In this document: in pieces, positions 51,642 to 61,067 of the stretch
Layout: each line of letters starts with the position of its first letter
Position numbering within the stretch: position 1 is the first letter of the stretch
Source of the DNA: Rhizobium sp. L1K21
GTDB taxonomy: Bacteria > Pseudomonadota > Alphaproteobacteria > Rhizobiales > Rhizobiaceae
Direction of reading: 5' to 3'
Assembly (NCBI RefSeq): GCF_024055895.1
Contig: NZ_JAMXLE010000001.1
Coordinates: 1,426,001 to 1,490,000 of the forward strand
DNA: 64,000 nt
Made by a program: the position numbers and the translations under genes
Notes under the pieces: model-generated
Told to the model about the DNA's origin: nothing
What the model saw: the letters and a program-made list of their open reading frames with translations, nothing else
Database searches by the model: none

Positions 51642-52472
51642 ATGTTTCGCACCCGCGAAGCAAGTTTGTTGTTCATTGGCGTGTCCGTTTTTTCCGGCGC
51701 GGCATCGCTCGCTTTGCCCGCTTCTGCCACCGGGCTGGCCGCGCATCGGGCTGTCTACGATCTCGAACTCGCATCGGCATCTGAACGGTCCGGCATCGAC
51801 GGTATGTATGGCCGCATGGTCTATGAGTTTTCCGGCTCCGCCTGCACCGGGTACAAGTCGACATTTCGTTTTGTCACCGCAGTCAGCATGGAAGGTGATC
51901 AGCGCATAAACGACCAGCGGACAGAGACGTTTGAGGACATGGAGAAGGGAACGTTCAAGTTTGCCACGCAGTCTTATACGGGTGAGAGCCTGAACCAGAC
52001 AGTCAGCGGTGAAGCCAAGCACGACAACGGGGCCGTTGATGTGACGCTGGAAGGCGATGAGCCGCGCGAAGTGGAGTTGGACAGCAGCCGCTTTCCCACC
52101 GAGCACATGCTGGATGTGGTCGCGCATGCCAAACGTGGCGACCGCTTTTTCCAGACGCGGATTTTTGACGGTTCGGAGAGCGGCGACAAGACACTCTTTG
52201 CAACGGCTGTCATCGGGAAGGAAAACTCGCGCAAACTGGACGTGGGTGATGAAGAGGCCGCCAAGCCGCTTCAAGGGCAGAATTACTGGCCGGTCAGCAT
52301 CGCGTATTTCAGTGATGAGCCCGCTGGTGATGACGAATTGCCGATCTACCGCATGTCATTCGACCTGTACGAGAACGGTATTAGCCGCGATCTGACACTC
52401 GATTACGGCGATTTTGTTTTGACGGGTCAGTTGGCTGAGTTGGATATGCTCGAACAGCCGAAGTGTAAGTAG
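51642..52472 (+). CDS. eipB: Cell envelope integrity protein EipB (DUF1849)
   Basis: The 276-residue periplasmic protein of the DUF1849 family corresponds to Brucella EipB, which supports outer-membrane integrity. A signal peptide (about 1-30, ending ASA-T) is followed by the beta-spiral domain with AHRAVYDLELASAS and YEFSGSACTGYKSTFRF. Cys 68 and Cys 275 are the only two cysteines, which matches the disulfide described for the family. The start at 51642 is supported by GGAGGAA. A terminator follows at 52544. Confidence 0.9.
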   Translation: MFRTREASLLFIGVSVFSGAASLALPASATGLAAHRAVYDLELASASERSGIDGMYGRMVYEFSGSACTGYKSTFRFVTAVSMEGDQRINDQRTETFEDMEKGTFKFATQSYTGESLNQTVSGEAKHDNGAVDVTLEGDEPREVELDSSRFPTEHMLDVVAHAKRGDRFFQTRIFDGSESGDKTLFATAVIGKENSRKLDVGDEEAAKPLQGQNYWPVSIAYFSDEPAGDDELPIYRMSFDLYENGISRDLTLDYGDFVLTGQLAELDMLEQPKCK

Positions 52473-52543
52473 TTCATGCATTTGGAAGAAATCATACACT
52501 GTTGATCGGTCCTGCGCACGCGTCAGGAGCCCTCTGAGAATTC

Positions 52544-52580
52544 AACCAGTCTTTGCTCTGATGAGCGAGGCTGGTTTTTT
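52544..52580 (+). terminator. Intrinsic terminator of eipB
   Basis: AACCAG (52544-52549) and CTGGTT (52571-52576) pair as the base of a hairpin with inner GCTC/GAGC pairing (52555-52558 and 52563-52566). TTTTTT (52575-52580) follows. It lies about 70 bp after the eipB stop. Confidence 0.75.
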
Positions 52581-52604
52581 GTTGTGTTCGGTGTTTGAAT
52601 CCGG

Positions 52605-52625
52605 TAACTCTAATAACAAGAGTTA
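52605..52625. promoter_or_regulatory. Perfect palindrome upstream of reductase-hxlR unit
   Basis: TAACTCT (52605-52611) and AGAGTTA (52619-52625) form perfect 7-bp arms around a 7-base AT-rich centre. The right arm ends 12 bp before the chosen ATG at 52638, next to the GGAGG. This is the size and place expected of an operator for a winged-helix dimer such as the HxlR protein encoded one gene downstream. Binding is inferred. Confidence 0.5.
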
Positions 52626-52637
52626 ATGGAGGCGCAT

Positions 52638-53969
52638 ATGCAGCTTGATGAACATCCGACTGTGAAGAAGCTCAAGGCCAGGCCGCCAGGAGAGGTCAAA
52701 CCGCAATCACCGGTTTCTGCGCAGATGCTGAAAGAGATTGCCCGCAAACATGGAGCCGACGATGCCGGATTGGTGGATATCGGGCGACCATCGCTGAAGT
52801 CGGAAATTGGGCACATTCGCAGTGTTTTCTCCGAAACCAAAACACTGTTGGCGATTTGTGGTCGCATGAACCGTGAGCCGGTCCGCTCGGTGGTGCGTTC
52901 GGTCGCCAATCAGGAGTTTCACGCTGTCTACGATGAAATCAACGATATTGCCCGTGCTATTGTGCGTGAGTTAAGCGATATGGGAATTCCCGCGTGCAAT
53001 GCCGTTGCCGCTTTTCCGATGGAGGCACAATTGCCGGGCAGGACCTGGACGGTTGCCCACAAGCCAATTGCCGTGGAAGCCGGCCTCGGGCATATGGGGC
53101 TGCATCGAAGCGTCATTCATCCGGTTTTCGGCAGTTTCATCCTGCTTGACACCGTGTTGATCGGTGTGGAAGCCGACAGTTACGATCAGCCGGTGGATTA
53201 TAATCCCTGTCTCGAATGCAAGTTGTGCGTTGCTGCTTGTCCCGTAGGGGCATTGAAGCCGAATGGAAGTTTCGACTTCATGAGCTGTTTTACGCATAAT
53301 TACAGGGAGTTTTTGGGCAACTTCAATGATTTTGTCGAGGCGGCGGTCGTTTCGAAAGACATGAAAGGCTTCAGAAAGCGCATATCCGATGGTGAAACGG
53401 CTTCCATGTGGCAGTCTCTCTCCTTCAAGCCCGGCTACAAGGCAGCCTACTGTCTTGCAGTGTGTCCCGCTGGTGAAGATGTCATCAATCCCTATCTGGA
53501 AGACAAGGCCGAATATTTGAACAAGGTGGTCAAACCGCTGCAGAAAAAGGAAGAGACGCTTTTTGTTCTCCCGGGATCGGACGCGGAAGAATTTGCCCGC
53601 AAGCGTTTTCCGCACAAGGAGATCAAGAGGGTTCGTCGGCATGTTGCCGTTGGCTCGGTAAAAGCGTTTATTGCCCAGATGCCGCTTGCGTTTCAGACTG
53701 GCCGCTCCAAAGGTCTCGATGCGGTTTTCCACTGGACCTTTGACGGGCAGGAAACGATTGAGGTTACGGTGAGAATTGCCGACCAGAAGCTTCAGGTTTC
53801 GCAGGGGCACGTGGGAGAGGCGGATGTTCGGGTTTTTGCGGATGCAAAGACCTGGCTCGATATCGTCAATCGCGAGTATAAGATGATCAACGCAATTGTA
53901 TTGCGTAAGATCAGGGTCAAGGGGAGCATGACCCTGTTCAGGGCTTTCGGGCGCTGTTTCCCCGGTTAG
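52638..53969 (+). CDS. QueG-like 4Fe-4S reductase fused to SCP2 domain
   Basis: A 443-residue protein from the ATG at 52638, chosen because GGAGG lies 6 bp upstream; an ATG 12 bp earlier is less well placed. Residues about 30-190 resemble the cobalamin-type reductase domain of epoxyqueuosine reductases. The 4Fe-4S motif is CLECKLCVAACP (Cys 191, 194, 197, 201), with a second set near Cys 217, 272 and 276. Residues about 346-440 match a sterol-carrier SCP2 domain (FHWTFDGQETIEVTVRIADQ, AKTWLDIVN). The tail suggests a lipid or hydrophobic substrate rather than queuosine tRNA. It overlaps nothing and precedes hxlR by 9 bp. Confidence 0.8.
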   Translation: MQLDEHPTVKKLKARPPGEVKPQSPVSAQMLKEIARKHGADDAGLVDIGRPSLKSEIGHIRSVFSETKTLLAICGRMNREPVRSVVRSVANQEFHAVYDEINDIARAIVRELSDMGIPACNAVAAFPMEAQLPGRTWTVAHKPIAVEAGLGHMGLHRSVIHPVFGSFILLDTVLIGVEADSYDQPVDYNPCLECKLCVAACPVGALKPNGSFDFMSCFTHNYREFLGNFNDFVEAAVVSKDMKGFRKRISDGETASMWQSLSFKPGYKAAYCLAVCPAGEDVINPYLEDKAEYLNKVVKPLQKKEETLFVLPGSDAEEFARKRFPHKEIKRVRRHVAVGSVKAFIAQMPLAFQTGRSKGLDAVFHWTFDGQETIEVTVRIADQKLQVSQGHVGEADVRVFADAKTWLDIVNREYKMINAIVLRKIRVKGSMTLFRAFGRCFPG

Positions 53970-53978
53970 GAGTTTATT

Positions 53979-54467
53979 GTGAGAGCAAAGACGTTTGCGG
54001 GTATGAATTGCTCTGTGGCCGGTGCCATTGAGGCAGTGGGCGACCGGTGGGGTTTTCTGATCCTGCGTGACATGATGCTCGGGCTTTCCCGTTACGATGA
54101 ATTCCAGACCTCCATGGGCATACCGGCGCAAACACTGGCGACACGGCTCAAGGATCTTGAAGCCTCTGGAATGGTAGAGCGACGGCAGTATCAGAGCCGT
54201 CCGCCGCGGGACGAGTACATCTTGACGGCCAAGGGCCGCGACTTCTGGATGGTTGTCACAGCGCTTCGCGAATGGGGTGACCGATGGAATGCGCATGGCG
54301 CTGATGATACGCCGCTTTTGCTGGTTGACGAGAAAACGGAACGCGCGGTGAAGCTTGCACTTGTCGACACGCAAACCGGCGAGCGCGTCAGAGAAAATAC
54401 GGTCAGGGCCAAGGCGGGCCCCGGAGCAGACGCAGCCATGCAGTTCAGATTGGGCGGCAGACGCTGA
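53979..54467 (+). CDS. HxlR family transcriptional regulator
   Basis: The 162-residue protein has a winged-helix HxlR/MarR-like domain at about 8-100: NCSVAGAIEAVGDRWGFLILRDMMLGLSRYDEFQ, LATRLKDLEASGMVERRQY and YILTAKGRDFWMVV. Cys 10 lies in the usual redox-sensing neighbourhood of this family. The C-terminal 60 residues are not recognisable. The start is a GTG with AGGAG eight bases upstream. It follows the SCP2-fused reductase by 9 bp, so it probably controls its own operon through the palindrome at 52605. Confidence 0.87.
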   Translation: MRAKTFAGMNCSVAGAIEAVGDRWGFLILRDMMLGLSRYDEFQTSMGIPAQTLATRLKDLEASGMVERRQYQSRPPRDEYILTAKGRDFWMVVTALREWGDRWNAHGADDTPLLLVDEKTERAVKLALVDTQTGERVRENTVRAKAGPGADAAMQFRLGGRR

Positions 54468-54628
54468 AAAAGCGGGCATCGCTATTGCAATTTTCGTATG
54501 CCCGGTATATGCGGACGCCATTCCACACGTGAGGGTTCGGGATTGTTCGGGGAGAAATCCGACTGTTCCACCGGTGCGCGACAAGCGTTCATGCCCCCAC
54601 GGAGGTTCAACCGGAAAGGATTAAAAGC

Positions 54629-55405
54629 ATGGCATTGCCAGAATTTTCCATGCGCCAGCTGCTTGAAGCAGGCGTACACTTTGGTCACCAGACTCACCGC
54701 TGGAACCCGAAAATGAAACCGTACATTTTCGGTGACCGTAACAACGTTCACATCATCGACCTCGGCCAGACTGTTCCGCTTCTGGATCAGGCGTTGAAGG
54801 TTGTCTCCGACACCGTTGCTAACGGCGGTCGCGTTCTCTTCGTTGGTACGAAGCGTCAGGCTTCTGAAATCATCGCTGACGCTGCCAAGCGCTCTGCCCA
54901 GTACTACGTGAACGCACGTTGGCTCGGCGGCATGATGACCAACTGGAAGACGATCTCCAACTCGATCCAGCGTCTGCGCAAGCTCGACGAGCTGCTGGCC
55001 GGCGAAGCCCAGGGCTTCACCAAGAAAGAGCGTCTGAACCTTGAGCGCGAGCGTGAAAAGCTTGACCGCGCACTTGGCGGTATCCGCGACATGGGCGGCA
55101 CACCGGACCTGATGTTCATCATCGACACCAACAAGGAAAAGATCGCCATCGACGAAGCCAAGCGTCTCGGCATTCCGGTTGTTGCCGTGATTGACTCCAA
55201 TTGCGACCCGGACGTTGTCGATTACCCGATCCCGGGCAATGACGATGCCTCGCGTGCGATTGCGCTTTATTGCGACCTGATTGCGCGTGCTGCCATTGAC
55301 GGCATTGCACGTCAGCAGGGCGCTGCTGGCCGTGACATTGGTGCTTCGGCTGAAGCTCCGGTCGAACCGGCTCTGGCTGAAGGCGAAACTGCCGCGGAAG
55401 CCTGA
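54629..55405 (+). CDS. rpsB: 30S ribosomal protein S2
   Basis: The 258-residue S2 protein is essential for the small ribosomal subunit. It starts [21 protein letters not shown] and includes [22 protein letters not shown], the [11 protein letters not shown] block and the [26 protein letters not shown]-terminal signature. A GGAAAGGA run precedes the ATG. The strong codon use is typical of ribosomal genes. It begins the cluster that extends to lpxD. Confidence 0.97.
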   Translation: MALPEFSMRQLLEAGVHFGHQTHRWNPKMKPYIFGDRNNVHIIDLGQTVPLLDQALKVVSDTVANGGRVLFVGTKRQASEIIADAAKRSAQYYVNARWLGGMMTNWKTISNSIQRLRKLDELLAGEAQGFTKKERLNLEREREKLDRALGGIRDMGGTPDLMFIIDTNKEKIAIDEAKRLGIPVVAVIDSNCDPDVVDYPIPGNDDASRAIALYCDLIARAAIDGIARQQGAAGRDIGASAEAPVEPALAEGETAAEA

Positions 55406-55438
55406 TTAAAGGCCCTTCATTTGAAGGAATGAATTGGG

Positions 55439-55466
55439 GCCGCCGGCGTGAGGAACGCAAGGCGGC
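55439..55466 (+). terminator. Attenuator-like hairpin rpsB/tsf
   Basis: GCCGCC (55439-55444) and GGCGGC (55461-55466) close a hairpin with inner GGCG/CGC pairing, followed by TTCGATTTTA. It lies 34 bp after rpsB and 125 bp before tsf. A partial terminator here would let the cell make S2 and EF-Ts in different amounts. Confidence 0.45.
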
Positions 55467-55591
55467 TTCGATTTTAGACCGGGACCCGGCAAGAACTGTC
55501 ACATAGCTGTCGTTCAAACCGGCAATACCGGCAATTATTGAAATGGCGCGAGGAAATCCCTCAGACGCCGCTCTGACTAAAAGAGGCGATT

Positions 55592-56515
55592 ATGAGCATT
55601 ACTGCTGCAATGGTGAAGGAACTGCGCGAACTGTCCGGCGCAGGCATGATGGACTGCAAAAAGGCGCTTGCCGAAACCGACGGCAACATGGAAGCTGCTG
55701 TTGACTGGCTGCGCGCCAAGGGCATTTCCAAGGCTGACAAGAAGGCTGGCCGTACGGCTGCTGAAGGTCTCGTTGGTGTTGCTGCCGACGGCAACAAGGC
55801 TGTTGTTGTCGAGATCAACTCCGAAACCGACTTCGTTGCCCGTAATGATGAGTTTCAGAAACTCGTCAGCGGTATTGCCTCTGTCGCTCTTGGCACGGAC
55901 GGCTCCGTTGATGCCGTTGCTGCTGCCAACTACCCGGCAACCGGCAAGTCGGTCGCTGATACGATCAAGGATGCAATCGGTACGATCGGTGAAAACCTGA
56001 CCCTGCGTCGCTCTGCAGGCCTGTCGGTCGATGAAGGCGTTGTGGCTTCCTATATCCACAATGGCGTTGCAGATGGCCTCGGCAAGCTTGGTGTTCTCGT
56101 TGCGCTGAAGTCTTCCGGTAACAAGGACGCGCTCAATGCATTCGGTCGTCAGGTTGCCATGCATGTGGCGGCGACGAGCCCGCTGGCTGTCAAGCCGGAA
56201 GATGTCGATCAGGTTGCTGCAGAGCGTGAACGTTCAATCTTCATCGAACAGGCTCGTGAGTCTGGCAAGCCTGACAACATTATCGAAAAGATGGTTGAAG
56301 GCCGCATGCGCAAGTTCTTCGAAGAAGTTGCACTTCTCTCGCAGGCTTTTGTCATCAACCCTGACCTGACCGTTGCTGCTGCTGCCAAGGAAGCAGAAAA
56401 GGACGTTGGCGCTCCAGTGGAGATCGTTGGCTTTGCCCGTCTTCTGGTTGGTGAAGGCGTTGAGAAGGAAGAGAGCGATTTCGCAGCTGAAGTGGCTGCT
56501 GCCGCAAAGGGCTAA
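55592..56515 (+). CDS. tsf: Elongation factor Ts
   Basis: EF-Ts exchanges GDP for GTP on EF-Tu. The 307-residue protein shows [34 protein letters not shown] at the N-terminus and the [13 protein letters not shown] motif in the core. The C-terminal coiled-coil element is present. Length is normal. The gene follows rpsB with a 186-bp gap containing an attenuator-like hairpin and is followed by another hairpin before pyrH. Confidence 0.97.
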   Translation: MSITAAMVKELRELSGAGMMDCKKALAETDGNMEAAVDWLRAKGISKADKKAGRTAAEGLVGVAADGNKAVVVEINSETDFVARNDEFQKLVSGIASVALGTDGSVDAVAAANYPATGKSVADTIKDAIGTIGENLTLRRSAGLSVDEGVVASYIHNGVADGLGKLGVLVALKSSGNKDALNAFGRQVAMHVAATSPLAVKPEDVDQVAAERERSIFIEQARESGKPDNIIEKMVEGRMRKFFEEVALLSQAFVINPDLTVAAAAKEAEKDVGAPVEIVGFARLLVGEGVEKEESDFAAEVAAAAKG

Positions 56516-56544
56516 TCGCTTACTTTTCATTGAGGAAATTTGGA

Positions 56545-56570
56545 GGGCGCCGGGTGACAACGCGGCGCCC
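56545..56570 (+). terminator. Hairpin between tsf and pyrH
   Basis: GGGCGCCG (56545-56552) and CGGCGCCC (56563-56570) are perfect 8-bp arms around a 10-base loop, 29 bp after the tsf stop. The following TTCGTGTATC is only weakly T-rich, so termination is probably partial. Confidence 0.5.
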
Positions 56571-56653
56571 TTCGTGTATCGGGGCTTTACCTGAACGATT
56601 GTTCCCGTCATCTGCGCATTGAAACGCAATCTCATACGTCTTCTGGAGAAACC

Positions 56654-57376
56654 ATGGCACCTCAACCTGTCTATAAACGCGTTCTTCTCAAGGCCTCTGG
56701 CGAAGCGCTCATGGGAGAGCAGGGGTTCGGCATCGATGTGAATGTGGCCGACAGGATCGCCTCCGATATTGCTGAAGTGCATGCGATGGGCGTGGAAGTC
56801 GGCGTCGTCGTCGGCGGCGGCAACATCTTCCGCGGGGTGGCCGTTGCCTCAAAGGGTGGCGACCGGGTGACCGGCGACCATATGGGCATGCTCGCCACTG
56901 TGATCAATGCACTGGCGCTGGCGACCTCACTGCGCAAGCTCAACATCGAGACTGTGGTGCTCTCGGCCATTGCCATGCCTGAATTGTGCGAGAGCTTTTC
57001 GCAGCGTGCCACACTTTACCATCTGTCGCTTGGACGCGTTGTGATTTTTGCCGGCGGCACCGGCAATCCGTTCTTCACAACCGATTCTGCTGCTGCCTTG
57101 CGCGCGGCCGAAATGGGGGCCGAGGCAATTTTCAAGGGTACACAGGTCGATGGCATCTATTCAGCCGACCCGAAGAAGGTTCCAGATGCAACACGGTTCG
57201 AAGAGCTGACGCATAGCGAGGTTCTTGAAAAAGGACTTGCGGTCATGGACGTGGCCGCTGTTGCTCTTGCTCGCGAAAATCACATCCCGATTATCGTGTT
57301 TTCCATCCATGAAAAGGGTGGTTTTGGCGCGATCATGACCGGTGGCGGGTTCAAGACGATCGTGAAAGACGATTGA
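56654..57376 (+). CDS. pyrH: UMP kinase
   Basis: This 240-residue amino-acid-kinase-fold enzyme phosphorylates UMP to UDP. It has YKRVLLKASGEALMGEQGFGID, VVVGGGNIFRG, the DHMGMLATVINALAL signature and FAGGTGNPFFTTDSAAALRAAEMGA. It is the normal hexameric bacterial form, regulated allosterically by GTP and UTP. The rpsB-tsf-pyrH-frr order is conserved across bacteria. Confidence 0.97.
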   Translation: MAPQPVYKRVLLKASGEALMGEQGFGIDVNVADRIASDIAEVHAMGVEVGVVVGGGNIFRGVAVASKGGDRVTGDHMGMLATVINALALATSLRKLNIETVVLSAIAMPELCESFSQRATLYHLSLGRVVIFAGGTGNPFFTTDSAAALRAAEMGAEAIFKGTQVDGIYSADPKKVPDATRFEELTHSEVLEKGLAVMDVAAVALARENHIPIIVFSIHEKGGFGAIMTGGGFKTIVKDD

Positions 57377-57484
57377 ATTTGCCAAATTGGTGCCGTCAAA
57401 CGTATAAAGCAACGGCAGAGCGGCACTGAGAAACAATGAATGAAGGGGCTTTTGGGTTGGTCAACGACTTCAAAAGTTGCTACC

Positions 57485-57512
57485 GCCCGGTTTTTTTGCA
57501 TTGAGACCGGGC
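57485..57512 (+). promoter_or_regulatory. Hairpin upstream of frr
   Basis: GCCCGGT (57485-57491) and ACCGGGC (57506-57512) are perfect 7-bp arms with a T-rich 14-base loop, ending 26 bp before the frr ATG. It could limit read-through from pyrH or shape the frr leader. The pairing is visible, the role is inferred. Confidence 0.35.
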
Positions 57513-57538
57513 ATGAGAATGACGATGGGAGTTTTTAC

Positions 57539-58099
57539 ATGAGCGATCCTAAGGATCTGAACGATCTGAAACGCCGTATGGATGGCGCGATCAACGCGTT
57601 TAAAAATGATATTGCCTCTTTGCGCACGGGTCGTGCCTCGGCCAATATTCTCGATCCCGTCATGGTGGATGCCTATGGCTCCAAGGTGCCTTTGAACCAG
57701 GTGGGCAACATTACTGTGCCGGAACCGCGCATGCTGTCCGTCTCGGTCTGGGACAAATCGATGGTTGGCGCGGTGGAGCGCGGCATTCGCGAATCCAATC
57801 TTGGCCTCAATCCGATCGTTGATGGCCAGACGCTTCGTATTCCGCTTCCGGAACTCAATGAAGAGCGTCGCCGTTCGCTTGTGAAGGTGGCGCATGATTA
57901 TGCCGAAAAGGGCAAGGTTGCCGTTCGTCACGTTCGTCGCGATGGCATGGATGGGTTGAAAAAGGCCGAGAAGGATGGCGACATCAGCCAGGATGAAAGC
58001 CGCGCTCTGTCCGACAAGATTCAGAAGCTGACCGACGAGATGATTGTAGAAATCGACAAGCTGCTGGCTGACAAAGAGAAAGAAATCATGCAGGTTTGA
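57539..58099 (+). CDS. frr: Ribosome recycling factor
   Basis: The 186-residue RRF splits post-termination ribosomes with EF-G. I start it at the ATG at 57539 ([17 protein letters not shown]). Upstream in-frame codons contain the hairpin and no similarity. Family blocks are [27 protein letters not shown] and [22 protein letters not shown]. The C-terminal [23 protein letters not shown] is also typical. All are intact. Confidence 0.96.
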   Translation: MSDPKDLNDLKRRMDGAINAFKNDIASLRTGRASANILDPVMVDAYGSKVPLNQVGNITVPEPRMLSVSVWDKSMVGAVERGIRESNLGLNPIVDGQTLRIPLPELNEERRRSLVKVAHDYAEKGKVAVRHVRRDGMDGLKKAEKDGDISQDESRALSDKIQKLTDEMIVEIDKLLADKEKEIMQV

Positions 58100-58118
58100 G
58101 CTTTGTGAAGCCTCAAAC

Positions 58119-58883
58119 ATGTCAGGACCGATTATGGGCGAAGACGCGCCAATCAAGACACCGCGTCACGTTGCAATCATTATGGATGGCAACGGGAGAT
58201 GGGCTGCCGCGCGCGGCATGCCGCGTGGCTTTGGGCATCGCAAGGGCGTGGAAGCCGTTCGCGACGCGGTCAAGAGTGCTCGCGCTTTCGGTGTCGAATA
58301 TCTGACCTTGTACGCCTTTTCTTCCGAGAACTGGCGCCGCCCGCAGGAAGAGGTCAGCGATCTGATGGGGCTTTTGAAGCTCTTTATCCGCAAGGATCTT
58401 GCCGAGTTGCATTCGGCGGATGTGCGCATTCGCATCATCGGTGCGCGTGAGGGGCTCAAGAATGATATTCTTGGTCTTCTGGAAGAGGCTGAGGAAACCA
58501 CCCGCAATAATGGCGGACTCGTTCTGGTGATTGCATTCAACTACGGCGCGCGCGACGAGATCGTGCGGGGAATGCAAAAGATCGCTCGTCGCGTGGCCAA
58601 GGGAGAAATTGCGCCTGAGGCAATTACCGAAGCAATTTTGAGCGAAAACATAGACACCTGCGATATTCCAGATCCCGAGTTGATTATCAGGACAAGCGGC
58701 GAATCGCGGCTGTCCAATTTCCTGCTCTGGCAGGCGGCTTATTCGGAGTTTGTCTTCATTGACGACCTGTGGCCGGATTTCGATCGCAACCTTTTTCAGG
58801 CTGCGCTTGAAGAATACAGCCGTAGAGAACGGCGATTTGGTGGTGTCGAATCGGTCGATATTGCCGTAGGCTCAAACTCATGA
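58119..58883 (+). CDS. uppS: Undecaprenyl diphosphate synthase
   Basis: UppS extends farnesyl diphosphate to the C55 carrier lipid used in peptidoglycan and O-antigen synthesis. The 254-residue cis-prenyltransferase has the [14 protein letters not shown] motif, [21 protein letters not shown] and [21 protein letters not shown]. It uses isoprenoid units made by the MEP pathway of which IspDF is a part. The stop overlaps cdsA by 4 bp. Confidence 0.96.
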   Translation: MSGPIMGEDAPIKTPRHVAIIMDGNGRWAAARGMPRGFGHRKGVEAVRDAVKSARAFGVEYLTLYAFSSENWRRPQEEVSDLMGLLKLFIRKDLAELHSADVRIRIIGAREGLKNDILGLLEEAEETTRNNGGLVLVIAFNYGARDEIVRGMQKIARRVAKGEIAPEAITEAILSENIDTCDIPDPELIIRTSGESRLSNFLLWQAAYSEFVFIDDLWPDFDRNLFQAALEEYSRRERRFGGVESVDIAVGSNS

Positions 58884-59716
58884 GCGAGGAACTGCGCCTT
58901 CGGATCATCTCTGCGGTATTTCTGGCGATTGTTGTTCTTGCCGGAGCCTGGATGGGCGGGTTTTACTTCGCCCTTTTGGCGCAAGTGATCGCGCTGCTCG
59001 TTTATTACGAATGGTGTACGATTACCTGCGTTGTCAGTTCCAACTTGCGCGGTTACGCGCTCGGGTGGGTCCTCATGGCCGTGCTGGCGCTATCGTGCCT
59101 GACGCAGGATGTCTCCTATAGTCTGGCGTTTCTGTTCGCCGCAGTTTTGCTTTCGGCAATCATTGCAGTCTTTCAGAAGGCGTCGTTCTGGTGGCCAGCT
59201 GGTATCGCTTATGCGGGCTTGAGCGGGCTTAGCCTTGCCTATATCCGGGGGAGCGATTTGGCCGGGCTTGTTGCCATCATCTTTCTCTTTGCAGTGGTCT
59301 GGGGGACCGATATCGCGGCTTACTTTGTCGGTCGTGCAATCGGCGGTCCGAAGCTTGCACCGAGAATTTCACCTGGCAAGACCTGGTCGGGTGCCGTTGG
59401 CGGCACCATCGCAGGTGTTTTTCTGTCGGCCCTGGTGGTTATGGTTTTCTTTCGTCAGCCAAGTCTGGCGCTGCTTGTTGTCAGTTTTTTTCTATCGGTA
59501 TTCTCGCAGATCGGCGATTTATTCGAGAGCCATATCAAACGCCGTTTCGGCGTCAAAGATTCCAGCAAGTTGATTCCTGGCCACGGGGGCGTTATGGACA
59601 GGGTTGACGGTCTCGTTTTTGCAAGCTTCGGGGCATTTTTATTTGCGATCGTGCAGCTACTCGTCGGGCAGGGCGATATTACGTCCCTGGGTGGGCTCTT
59701 TCTGGACATGGGTTGA
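58880..59716 (+). CDS. cdsA: Phosphatidate cytidylyltransferase
   Basis: CdsA makes CDP-diacylglycerol, the precursor of phospholipids. The 278-residue protein has about eight hydrophobic segments. The signature near the C-terminus is [14 protein letters not shown], preceded by SKLIPGH and the FGVKDSS loop. It overlaps uppS by 4 bp and precedes rseP by 30 bp. Nothing unusual is seen. Confidence 0.95.
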   Translation: MSEELRLRIISAVFLAIVVLAGAWMGGFYFALLAQVIALLVYYEWCTITCVVSSNLRGYALGWVLMAVLALSCLTQDVSYSLAFLFAAVLLSAIIAVFQKASFWWPAGIAYAGLSGLSLAYIRGSDLAGLVAIIFLFAVVWGTDIAAYFVGRAIGGPKLAPRISPGKTWSGAVGGTIAGVFLSALVVMVFFRQPSLALLVVSFFLSVFSQIGDLFESHIKRRFGVKDSSKLIPGHGGVMDRVDGLVFASFGAFLFAIVQLLVGQGDITSLGGLFLDMG

Positions 59717-59746
59717 GCGAATGCAGTGGCAGCTCAAGGAGAGACA

Positions 59747-60880
59747 ATGGAAAGTTTAGCAGCCATTTGGGGCTTTCTGGGCGGCTATATCCTGCCGTTC
59801 ATCATCGTGCTGTCGCTGATCGTGTTCGTTCACGAGATGGGTCACTATCTCGCGGGCCGCTGGTGCGGCATCAGGATATTGACCTTTTCACTCGGTTTTG
59901 GCCCGGAACTGATCGGATTTAATGACCGACATGGCACGCGATGGAAGATATCCGCCATTCCGCTTGGCGGCTATGTGAAGTTTTTCGGTGACGAAGATGC
60001 TTCCAGCAAGCCTGATATGACAGCTATGGAGCAGATGAGCGAGCGGGAGCGCGGGCAGAGTTTTCATGGTGCAAAGCTTTGGAAACGTGCGGTGGCCGTG
60101 GCTGCAGGACCATTTGCCAATTTCGTGCTGGCGATCTGTATTTTTGCGACCATGTTCTTCATCTTCGGAAAACCGGTGACAGATCCCGTAGTGGCGGATG
60201 TGAAGGCTGGCAGTGCGGCGCAATCTGCCGATATACGCCCTGGCGACACGATTGTCTCGCTTGACGGGGAGCCGGTGGCGACCTTTGCTGACATTCAGCG
60301 CTATGTGGCTGTGCGTCCCGGTATTGAAATTGCCGTTGGCCTGAAGCGCGATGCGGAAACGCTGGTAATTCCGGTGACGCCGCGGGCAACCGAAGTCGAA
60401 GATCGTTTTGGCAACAAGATGGAAATTGGCGTCTTCGGCATCATGACCGATCAGGAAAGCGGAAATTCACGCATCGTGACATTGGGTCCGGCCGCAGCGC
60501 TGAAAGAGGGTGTTGTTCAGTGCTGGCATATCGTGACCGGGACCTTTGACTACCTGGCCAACCTGGTGACCGGCAGGATGAAAGCCGATCAGCTCGGCGG
60601 GCCTGTGCGTGTGGCCCAGGCGTCAGGCGAGATGGCGAGCCTCGGCTTTGTTGCCTTGCTTCAACTTGCCGCAGTGCTATCGGTGTCTGTTGGGCTGTTG
60701 AATCTTATGCCCGTTCCGGTTCTGGATGGCGGCCATCTGGTGTTTTACGCTGTGGAGGCAATCCGGGGAAAACCGGTTGGGGAGACAACGCAGGAGGTTG
60801 CGTTCAAAATAGGGCTTGCAATGGTGCTGTCGCTTATGGTGTTTGCAACCTGGAACGATATAGCGCGTCTGTTGAGTTGA
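59747..60880 (+). CDS. rseP: Site-2 metalloprotease RseP
   Basis: RseP is the intramembrane protease that completes anti-sigma factor or signal-peptide cleavage. From the ATG at 59747 (GGAG six bases upstream) the protein is 377 residues; a GTG-initiated start 21 bp earlier is less likely. The zinc motif is FVHEMGH (His 29, Glu 30, His 33). A PDZ domain (about 120-210) and the second metal motif PVPVLDGGHLV near the C-terminus complete the layout. Membrane segments flank both. It feeds directly into bamA. Confidence 0.95.
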   Translation: MESLAAIWGFLGGYILPFIIVLSLIVFVHEMGHYLAGRWCGIRILTFSLGFGPELIGFNDRHGTRWKISAIPLGGYVKFFGDEDASSKPDMTAMEQMSERERGQSFHGAKLWKRAVAVAAGPFANFVLAICIFATMFFIFGKPVTDPVVADVKAGSAAQSADIRPGDTIVSLDGEPVATFADIQRYVAVRPGIEIAVGLKRDAETLVIPVTPRATEVEDRFGNKMEIGVFGIMTDQESGNSRIVTLGPAAALKEGVVQCWHIVTGTFDYLANLVTGRMKADQLGGPVRVAQASGEMASLGFVALLQLAAVLSVSVGLLNLMPVPVLDGGHLVFYAVEAIRGKPVGETTQEVAFKIGLAMVLSLMVFATWNDIARLLS

Positions 60881-61067
60881 TCGTCAAACGGCTGTATCAG
60901 CTATTTATTTACTATAACTCAATTCGATAGTGGCGATTGAGCCACTGTTTGAAACGAAGTAAACAGAATTTAACGAACTGCCTTGCTTGTATAGGAAAAG
61001 CGGGTAAAAAGTCCAACAGACCAGAGTCGGGTCCCTTGGGCTCGGGGAAATGAATTAAAAGGTAAGA

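Noticed and set aside
52971-54584. Open frame of 537 codons opposite the reductase and hxlR genes
   Set aside because: It crosses two well-supported genes and an intergenic region and shows no domain. It was considered as a possible antisense gene because of its length, then dropped.
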